Assembly (NCBI RefSeq): GCF_029873635.1
Contig: NC_080422.1
Span: 2,026,001-2,090,000, forward strand
Length of the DNA stretch: 64,000 nt
Reading direction: 5' to 3'
From: Malania oleifera
Taxonomy: Eukaryota; Streptophyta; Magnoliopsida; Santalales; Ximeniaceae
The translations under genes were made by a program, and so were the position numbers. Shown piece after piece: positions 57,126 through 64,000 of this stretch. Position 1 is the first letter of the stretch; every line of letters starts with the position of its first letter. The notes below the pieces were generated by a model, which saw only the letters and a list, made by a program, of their open reading frames with translations, made no database searches and had not been told where the DNA came from.

Positions 57126-57808
57126 TATACTTGTTCTTAATGAATTGTGAGAAATTTTTTTCAAAAAAGAGAAAAAAACAAGAGTATAGTATTCGTGCAA
57201 TGCTCCTAAAAAAAAAATAGTAGGCAATGTTGTCTTATTGGGCTTTATTTCTTAAAAATAAGTTTCTTCCTTATTTTTCTTTCTTTTCCTTTTCCTTGAT
57301 CCAAACATATCTAAGGTATTAAATTAAACAATTGTGAAAAGACAAAAGAAGAAACACCATTGACAATTCTAGCTTATCATTAATAATGGTACCAACATGC
57401 ATGCTTTGTAAAAGCAATTAAAATAATGAACCATATACAGCTAGCGATAATAGACTACCAATAATATCTTAACGCCATTAACCAAACTCACGTACCTGCG
57501 GAAACTCACATTATAATAAGATAGGCGTATTCTACACTTCTAAGCCTTATTCACGTCACAGACCAAAGTCCCACGCCCAAACCACTTTGGAAACTTTCCC
57601 AAACATTAAATTGCAATGCCCCACACGCTTCAGCAAGACCATATCTATCAATCACGAGAATAATTAACATCCCAAAACATGGATTCCTATTCCGATCCCG
57701 AGTCCCGACATGAATGCGCAGGTGAATTGACATGTAACTATCCCAAACAAGGCCAAGATAAATTTCAGGAAGCTGAATGCAGTAGATTATTATTTACTTT
57801 CTGGTTAA
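57126..57808. other. 3' flank of the GDSL gene
   Basis: No further gene seen. The stretch 57480-57808 is less AT-rich and may include 3' untranslated sequence of the minus-strand lipase gene. I see no clean AATAAA signal on that strand. A piece of the 'gatccaaacat' MITE end occurs at 57290-57315. Confidence 0.4.
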
Positions 57809-58083
57809 TTACTTTGGGGGTTTGCCGGCGGCTGGCGGGGGGGTGTAGTGGTGGAGCTGGCGGAGGTTGATGGGATAGCAGAGGGGCTTGGGGCCGTCGA
57901 GGAGGTTGTCGGCAATGAGGCGATTGGCAGCTTCGGTGGGGTGGTAGGCGTCCCAGAACACATACTTGGATCTATCTTCACACACCACTGAGCTGTTCTT
58001 CTCTTCATCAGTAGTGTTCCCTTGGAAGCATATGAAGGGTGGGATGTACCCCCCGCAGCATGGATCGTCCGCATTCTCAAACC
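57809..58083 (-). CDS. GDSL lipase exon 5 (C-terminus, catalytic Asp-His)
   Basis: Begins with the second and third bases of a Gly codon after a CTAG acceptor. It encodes [28 protein letters not shown] (block V with DxxH) and CYPINLRQL, and ends in a Pro-rich tail with TAA at 57809. It completes the hydrolase; no lesions seen. Confidence 0.92.
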
Positions 58084-58100
58084 CTAGCACCCACCCACAT

Positions 58101-58160
<60 letters not shown>

Positions 58161-58238
58161 AATCTTGAGCTGATGAGTTATAGGGCTCATAAGTTCTTGG
58201 AAGAAACTAGGTTTTGAAGTTTGTTTGAATTAGTCATG

Positions 58239-58280
<42 letters not shown>

Positions 58281-61200
58281 TGCATTACAATGTCAAATTG
58301 AATGAGTCATGAGACATATGAACAGTTTTATAATAAGTAGAACCTATCTTTAGCTCTAAATATGACCATTTCAAAAATTTGTCGGTAAGGAGCACACACC
58401 TTGGGAATTATATTTTAGTGATGGAAGATTCGGACTTTTATGTTGAACAATTCAAGCTTGATTCTTGATGAGGGAAAAAGGAGGGTTGGGAGAAGAGAAG
58501 AGATTGAAATGGAATGAGAGATAAATTATCTATTACTCATTAAAGTTGCCTGTAGAGCCTAATTTTTAGTACATTAAATATATATAACATGAGTAGTCTT
58601 ATGAGTGTGACTTTTGTCTACGACATTATGAGGGATTGAAAGGAATAATCATGTGTTTTTTTTTTTTTTATTTATAATAGTTGTCCTATGTACTCAAATA
58701 AAATGCATTATTCTCGACTTGAGTGAAAACTATTGAACACGGGAAGAGTGGGACAAAGGGATTACGGTATTTTATTTGTACTTATTGTTAAATAGTGGAA
58801 TTAGTGACTTGATCTGATTCCAAGAAACAGATATGAGATATATATTGAGATAAAAGAGTAGGAACAAATACGGGACAAAGATGATCGATTTACATTTTTT
58901 GTATTAGTTTGACCTTATGGTTTCTCACGTGATTTTTAAAAAATATAAGGAATTATTTTATTTATGATTTTTTTATAACTTTTGTTAGTTTCTTGGGATT
59001 TTATGATGTTCTATGAGTAATTTTTGGGTAATTTTTAAAAATTTAAAACCTATTTTATTTTTCTTGAAGGGTTATAAATTTTTTTTTTAAGGATTTAAGA
59101 GTAAGATTAGCTATAATTAGCAAAAAATAATTTAATAGGGGAGTACCAAATTGAGGGTAACCACGGATGATGGACATGACAATATCGTAGGCGTTGGCGT
59201 AGACAAACACAACTCCGGGGCCCATCTCTCGGTTCAAGTCGTCCACCACGTGTCGCAATCTGGCGTTGTAGGCCCGGATGAAGTCATTGGCCTCCGACGA
59301 GCACTGGCCGCTGGGTAAGAGGCTGAGTGCCCTAACAAAGGGTATGCACCCCAAGGGTCCCACCCCCACCACCACCATTTTTCTGGCTCCCATCCCGTGC
59401 AGTCGCTTCACATACGCCATTGTACATTTACACCCACAAATAATTTCAAACATAATGCAATGATCGACTTTTAATGAATTAATTAAAGACAGGATAATTA
59501 ATTAATTAAGTTTCAGCATGCATTTTTATTTTATTTTATTTTATTTTTTCTAAAATACCCCCTTATTGCACATATTTGGAATTCAAATAAAATCATTAAC
59601 AAAATTGAAAGAAAATTATATAGGGGACTTCCCTCAATACGTGTCGTGTGTCTGTATTCTAAATATCACAAAATATTAATTCAATAAAAAAATTTTAAAA
59701 AAATATATAAAATTGACTACAAATAAACAAAGATGAGCAATATTAAAACGTCACCAATTCGAATACGATCGCACCATATGACACGAGCCCGTGATAATTA
59801 GAGGCGGAAAAACAGTTTAACAGGCTGGATTTGGGCGGGTCATAAACAGATCGATATTAAACGAGTTCGAGTTCGGGTTGACCCATTTATTAACGTGTGA
59901 CTACAATGTAAACCCAAACCCACCCGTTTAAAAAATATAATTTATTTATTTTAAATTTTTTTAAATATTTCATATATAATGACCTTTTTTTTTTAAAAAA
60001 AAAGAAAACACTCATTCATTTTATTTTTAAATGGGTCACCCAACCCGAACCCACCTAACCCATTTAATAAACGGGTCAGGTTCGGATTTATCTGTTTATA
60101 AACTGGTCAAATTGTATTAAACTCAAATCCGATTTAAACGTACGGGTAACGAGTCATCCATCAGATTTCGACCCATTTTGTTACCCCTAGTCATAATACA
60201 GACCCATGTGGCAGGACACCACCACTTGGTGCAGGTGTGTTGGATACCGGTGCCCTGCCACATGGGCCAGTATCATTTTTTATCACGGGCCCACATCACC
60301 CGGCATTCACACACACACACACACACACGTACTTAAAGTTTTTTGAATTGGAGAATGAGTAGGTTAAGGAGAGGGAGGTACCTTGAGTTGGAGGGTGAAA
60401 TTGGAGATCAAGTAATCTTGGAAAGTAGGAGGGGAAACCATGGTGTGTCTTGGAAGAAATGGAAGCGTCGGTTGGATGTAGTTCAGAATATCATTCGACC
60501 CAACCGTTAAAGAAAATATTGCTTTCTCCAAAAATCTCATCGTCCCATTCTCTCCCATTTTGCTCACTATGTATCTTCTACTCTGCTCGAAGTAATCCAC
60601 TTGCTCCCTCAACGGCACTCTCCCTATCTGCAATTAATCCATTTTGTTAATTAATTACTGAACTAACTAATTAACGAATTAATTACTCAATTAAAATATT
60701 AAGTTTGTTAGTAAAGAGGACATGCATTAGTACGTACGAAAAATGACCCCGTTTCGTCCAGGATCCCCGAACCTCCAGACGCGTAGTTGATTCCTCCCAC
60801 GGTGGCTTCAGCTTCAGAATTTGGGGCCAGGTACGGCGGAGTAAATGACTTCGCCCCTAGCGCTTCGTCTTATCATCATTTCAAAATTGCGTCCACCGAT
60901 TAGGAAAATTATATTTAAATCATTTCCTCTACTTAAAAATAACTTACTCGAGTTTCGAGACACCAGATGCTGATTTTCCATGACAATATAAAATACTCTA
61001 ACTTGACTCGACTGACTGGAAAATCTTAAACTCGAAACTTCACTTCAATTCGATCGATTTTATAATTGTTAAAGTCGAATTCAATTTGACTACAAGTTCG
61101 TAAAATTCGAGCTCAACACGATTGAGGTTGACTCGATCATAAATTAGTATTATTTATAATAAAACTAAAAACCTCCTTAGGCTTGAAACTCGATTCGATT

Positions 61201-62445
61201 ACTATTATTAAGCTTGAACTTGATTCGAACTCGAGCAGAATCGAGTTGAGTTAAGTTAGGAGACGAGTCGAGTCTACGTAGCTCATGAGTGCTCTTAACT
61301 CACCTACATCCCTAATCTTGAGTACCCATTTAAATACAAACTTGGTTTGTACAAAAAAAGAATTAGGATGTTCAAGTTGATGGGTCGTTCTAGAACTCGG
61401 GTTTTTTATTCTAGATCTACTCGTTATGGGTAATTAAGTGGAAAAATTTCAATGTAATTAGCTATATACTTGAAGAGTCCTTGGATTTCAATTTTGTATG
61501 TATTTGAAAATAATGTAACACAAAATTGCATTGAATTTTGTTTAAATCTGTCCAAATTTAAAAATTCAAAACTTGAAATCGATGCTCCTAAATGCAAGGT
61601 AATTAGGGTAATTATATTAATTAGTTGATCAATTTTTCTTTATTAATTACATTTCAGGATTAATAAGTACCTTGATTAGGATGTTAAGTTCAGGGTAGAG
61701 GAGTACTAAATGAATAATGACTGTATGTATTTGGGAGAAGTTACACACCGCACTTTATCGATAAATTGATTAAGTTAATTAATTAAGGAAAAGAAATTAA
61801 TTGACGGGCTGTGTATAATGATAACAATAAGAATAGTTTTGGATTTTTTATTTACTTGCTTGAAGGAGGGTAAAAATTAGAAGAAAATCCATCTCATCTT
61901 GTAAATAATAATAATAATAATAATTATTATTATTATTATTATTATTATTAATCATTCTTATTAATAATACTAAATGGGTTGGCTCAAGTGGTACAGACGA
62001 CTTGTGATCTTGGTGACCCGAAGTCATGGGTTCGATTCTCTTTTGAGAGTTTATCCCAGTGAACTATCAGGGGTACGTAAAGCCGCACCATAGTGTTCAA
62101 AGTGGCGGGAGTTCTCACGTTATCAAAAAATAATAATAATAATAATACTAAACACTTGTTATATTTTATTTGCATAAAACCATTTTTTTTATTCTTGCAA
62201 ATTGACCATCTTGGTTTTATTTATGAAAAAATAAAATAAAAATCAAAGCTATAGTTTAAGTTTAGATAAGAATTACAGTGCTAGATATCTAGAAAATAGT
62301 CCATCAGTTTTATCGCAAATTACAAATAACCTCCTTTGTTATTTTACAAAATGTAAATATTAGAGCTCGTTTTGATCAACATTTTGATTGGCAAAAAGAA
62401 AACAACGGAAAATAAGAAACAAACTTATTTTTCACTATATTTTTT

Positions 62446-62485
<40 letters not shown>

Positions 62486-63244
62486 TAAACACTATTAATT
62501 TTTTTTATTTTAAAATGATTAAAGTTAAATAAATAGATAGTGACTTTCCCAGAGGCATCGCAAAAAATAATAATAATGACCTCTCTTAAAGTTTCAAGAA
62601 ATTCAAAAACATTTTCTAAGATTTGCTAAAAACATACAAATCATAGGATAGGTCAATGATATTTTTAAAATGTTAAAGAAAGTTTATAATATTTTTAAAA
62701 TCTCATAAGAGGTATCTATCTTTTTATTAAATTTCAAAGAATGTGAGTATTTTTTACACTAAAATTTTTAAAAAATTAAATATAAATAATACATAAAATT
62801 ATATTTTTTATTCATTAATTTAGTATTAATTTTTATTTTTTTATCTTACTTTTCTCTCGATAACTAAATATTTTTAAAATTTTCTTTTCCTTCTCCAAAA
62901 TTTTTTAAGTTCCAAATAGGCACAAAAAAATAGATGAGAATATATATACAGGAAGTACCTAAAATATCAGAGATGGTTCGGCCATTGGTAAATCTGCCGG
63001 TGGGATTACCACCAGAGGGCGCAAAGTCAATGCCGTAAGGAGGGGAGTCGGCCCTGGATAGGGTTAGCAGATAGTCATTGTTGCCGGCGTCCACCAGCGA
63101 GTCCCCAAACACGAACGATGTGAAACCTCCACAGGCCACCACATGCAGCAACTGCAACCACACCGCCACCACACACACGGTTTCAATTATGAACGTCAAC
63201 CCACAACCCCATCCCCTCCACCGTCTCGCCGCCATCATCCCCAT
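57809..63244 (-). CDS. GDSL esterase/lipase (SGNH hydrolase), 5 exons
   Basis: Secreted plant GDSL lipase, about 398 residues. Exons on the minus strand: 63244-62959, 60868-60738, 60627-60382, 59405-59147 and 58083-57809. All introns are GT-AG and all exon phases join without adjustment. The start was chosen at the ATG 63244, which has a good context (AAAATGG); the ATG at 63268 is an in-frame alternative. Residues 10-40 form a hydrophobic signal peptide after a basic n-region. Block I is [13 protein letters not shown] (catalytic Ser about 49). Block II has NYASGGSG, block III is GSNDIL with the oxyanion Asn (about 184), and block V is [12 protein letters not shown] with Asp about 352 and His about 355. 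The closest relatives I know are the Arabidopsis At3g50400/At4g16230-type lipases. The C-terminus adds a Pro-rich tail ([11 protein letters not shown]). The substrate is unknown. Confidence 0.93.
58084..59146 (-). other. GDSL lipase intron 4, with simple repeats
   Basis: GTACTC...CTAG, 1063 bp. Contains (TA)n at 58104-58157 and (TTA)n at 58238-58276, either of which could vary in length between individuals. No other element recognised. Confidence 0.85.
59147..59405 (-). CDS. GDSL lipase exon 4
   Basis: 259 bp encoding [20 protein letters not shown] (block IV region, GxGPLGCxP), the variable loop, and [16 protein letters not shown]. It ends with one base of a Gly codon before GTACTC. Confidence 0.92.
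59406..60381 (-). other. GDSL lipase intron 3, with a hAT-like MITE
   Basis: 976 bp. Holds a MITE-like unit at about 59798-60190: 'tagaggcggaaaaac' at the left, 'gttacccctag' at the right, and an interior built of 'cgggt..acccgaacccaccc' type repeats, as in common plant hAT-type MITEs. Flanks 'tgataatt' and 'tcataata' are a possible 8-bp duplication with mismatches. (CA)n at 60308-60329. Confidence 0.65.
60382..60627 (-). CDS. GDSL lipase exon 3 (oxyanion block)
   Basis: 246 bp, phase 0 at both ends: [20 protein letters not shown] ... [20 protein letters not shown] (block III with GSND) ... [12 protein letters not shown]. Flanked by CAG acceptor and GTACC donor. Confidence 0.92.
60738..60868 (-). 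CDS. GDSL lipase exon 2 (too short for ORF calling)
   Basis: 131 bp; completes an Asp codon and then gives 43 residues: [15 protein letters not shown] ... [20 protein letters not shown] (block II). Acceptor ATAAG, donor GTACGT. The 110-bp intron 2 (60628-60737) follows. Confidence 0.9.
61972..62147 (+). mobile_element. tRNA-derived SINE, copy 3 (best preserved)
   Basis: A box TGGCTCAAGTGGT at about 61980 and B box GGGTTCGATTCTC at about 62029, spaced as in tRNA promoters, then 'agtgttcaaagtggcggga' and the tail 'ttatcaaaaaataataataat'. It stands sense + within the minus-strand lipase gene's first intron. Not a tRNA gene: no cloverleaf arms pair. Confidence 0.8.
62363..62925. repeat. MITE-like element, family 'tgtttggatcaaa', copy 2 (with nested MITE)
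   Basis: Begins 'gagctcgttttgatcaacat' and ends 'ttttttaagttccaaatag'. It is longer than copies 1 and 3 because a copy of the 'cctctcttgagattt' MITE (62572-62752) is inserted. Contains (TA)n at 62452-62480. Confidence 0.55.
62959..63244 (-). CDS. GDSL lipase exon 1 (signal peptide, catalytic Ser)
   Basis: Encodes the signal peptide ([15 protein letters not shown] then a long hydrophobic run to ACGG), block [17 protein letters not shown] and [13 protein letters not shown]. It ends with one base (G) before GTACTT at 62958. It could begin 8 codons earlier at the ATG 63268. Confidence 0.9.
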
Positions 63245-63313
63245 TTTCGCCAGTAACACCACGTGCATTAATTCTACCTTCACTACTAAATTATTACTGC
63301 TCAATATATGAAA

Positions 63314-63321
63314 TTATATAA
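63314..63321 (-). promoter_or_regulatory. Possible TATA box of the GDSL gene
   Basis: TTATATAA lies 70-77 bases upstream of the preferred ATG (63244) on the minus strand, and 46-53 upstream of the alternative ATG, a plausible spacing. AT-rich context makes chance matches common. Confidence 0.3.
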
Positions 63322-64000
63322 GCATATGCATATGTACGCTTGCATGTGAGAATATGGACATGCAGGTTGCGTGGGTGGGGGTGCTGGTTGCAGAGGCAGG
63401 TAAAGGTGAGTTTGAGAATTGAAAGAGTCTTGCTTGGATATGAATCATGAAGATGAATTATTGATTTCAAGGGGGTAGGTGTACGTGCTCTGCCTGCCTC
63501 GTCAGATATTGTAGCTAGCTGCAAGGACAGATAACTGCAATTTCATGCATCTCTGATCGATCTCTGCAAGCACTTGCATATGCATGTGCATGTTGCGGCT
63601 GATTTAACTTCACGTACTTCTTGTTGGGCTTGTTTACAAAGGATTTTGATCGGAAAAAGTAACGAAAAGGAAAGAAAATAAGAAGAAGAATATATATTTT
63701 TATTATATATTAAATACTACTAAAAGTAAAACTTTATTTTAATATAGTTAAAAATTAAGAAAAATTAAATATAAATAGCGTATAAATGATATTTTTATTC
63801 ATTTATTTGACATATATTTTTTTTATTTGTTATTTTCATTTTTCTTGATAACTAAACATAAAAAAGTGTGTTCTTTCATATTTCCTTTCCTTTCCTTGAG
63901 AATATTTAAGCTCTAAATAGACACTTTGTGTTTCAATCTAATTGAGCGCTCCTTGGAAAAATATCTACAGGATTACAACTTAATCAAGTTTGGGGGATGA
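63322..64000. other. Upstream region of the GDSL gene, with MITE copy 3
   Basis: No further gene. The 'tgtttggatcaaa' family is represented at 63615-63935 ('gcttgtttacaaaggatttt' to 'aatatttaagctctaaatag'). The interval 63322-63600 between this copy and the gene is the likely proximal promoter and contains several GCATGCA/TGCATGCA motifs (63541-63595). Confidence 0.5.

Larger units (their letters stand above)
60869..62958 (-). other. GDSL lipase intron 1, transposon-rich
   Basis: 2090 bp, GTACTT...ATAAG. Contains SINE copy 3 (61972-62147), a repeat with 'ctcgagttcgaac' type motifs at about 60945-61310, an AT-rich 'tgtatttgaaa' element at about 61490-61605, and MITE copies at 62363-62925. Confidence 0.85.

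Noticed and set aside
57805..58080. Alternative frame at the lipase 3' end reading [16 protein letters not shown]...
   Set aside because: It is a shadow of exon 5; the frame with block V (FWDAYHP) is in phase with the other exons.
61972..62050. tRNA gene
   Set aside because: A and B box-like sequences are present but no cloverleaf arms pair, and the body and tail match two other SINE copies.
63245..63304. Extension of the lipase exon 1 to a start at 63304
   Set aside because: The codon at 63304 is TTG. Plant translation uses ATG, and in-frame ATGs are at 63268 and 63244; the latter has the better context.

Overview
The window is eudicot nuclear DNA. It has one ordinary spliced gene at its right end, and most of the rest is nested transposable elements. 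The plant assignment rests on Del/Tekay-type Ty3/gypsy polyproteins, a SIRE-type Copia element, a CACTA element with its subterminal repeats, tRNA-derived SINEs and a five-exon plant GDSL lipase with GT-AG introns. The species cannot be read from the sequence.

The transposon part (about 1-51.5 kb) can be taken apart layer by layer using target-site duplications (TSDs). The oldest layer is gypsy element D (+ strand); its partial 5' LTR ends at 25851 and its gag starts at 26259. Gypsy element A (- strand, 1-24808) sits in D's LTR. Gypsy element B (+ strand, 4055-23202, TSD GATAC) sits in A's 5' LTR. B's own 5' LTR holds a gag-only Copia element E (4710-13150), and B's gag holds a reverse-oriented solo LTR C (15316-17348, TSD CAGAG). 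D's gag was split by a 17.7-kb CACTA transposon (26606-44283, TSD GGA). That CACTA carries three nested solo-LTR insertions, one of which has a further solo LTR inside it. After D's gag comes a truncated minus-strand gypsy element F (44468-49885) and then a probable LTR fragment.

The CACTA element is the most interesting object. It keeps a decayed 3' end of an En/Spm-type transposase gene and has captured one exon that reads as the start of the Argonaute MID domain (AGO4 clade). That exon is present three times in a tandem array of about 455-462 bp, with the same in-frame stop in every copy. A second captured-exon candidate and an unexplained GC-rich island lie in the same element. These are dead copies, but they could yield small RNA against a host gene of the RNA-directed DNA methylation pathway, which is the pathway that silences such elements. 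That functional reading is inference.

The retroelement polyproteins are all broken. Many stops fall where the family has Gln, Trp or Arg codons, as expected from decay of methylated cytosines. All three legible protease sites have lost the DSG triad, and two of three reverse transcriptases have lost one or both aspartates of the catalytic DD pair.

From about 51.5 kb to 64 kb the DNA is AT-rich and gene-associated. It holds small elements (three SINE copies, several MITEs, a CACTA terminus) and the minus-strand GDSL esterase/lipase gene (57809-63244), whose five exons join in phase to about 398 residues with all catalytic blocks present.
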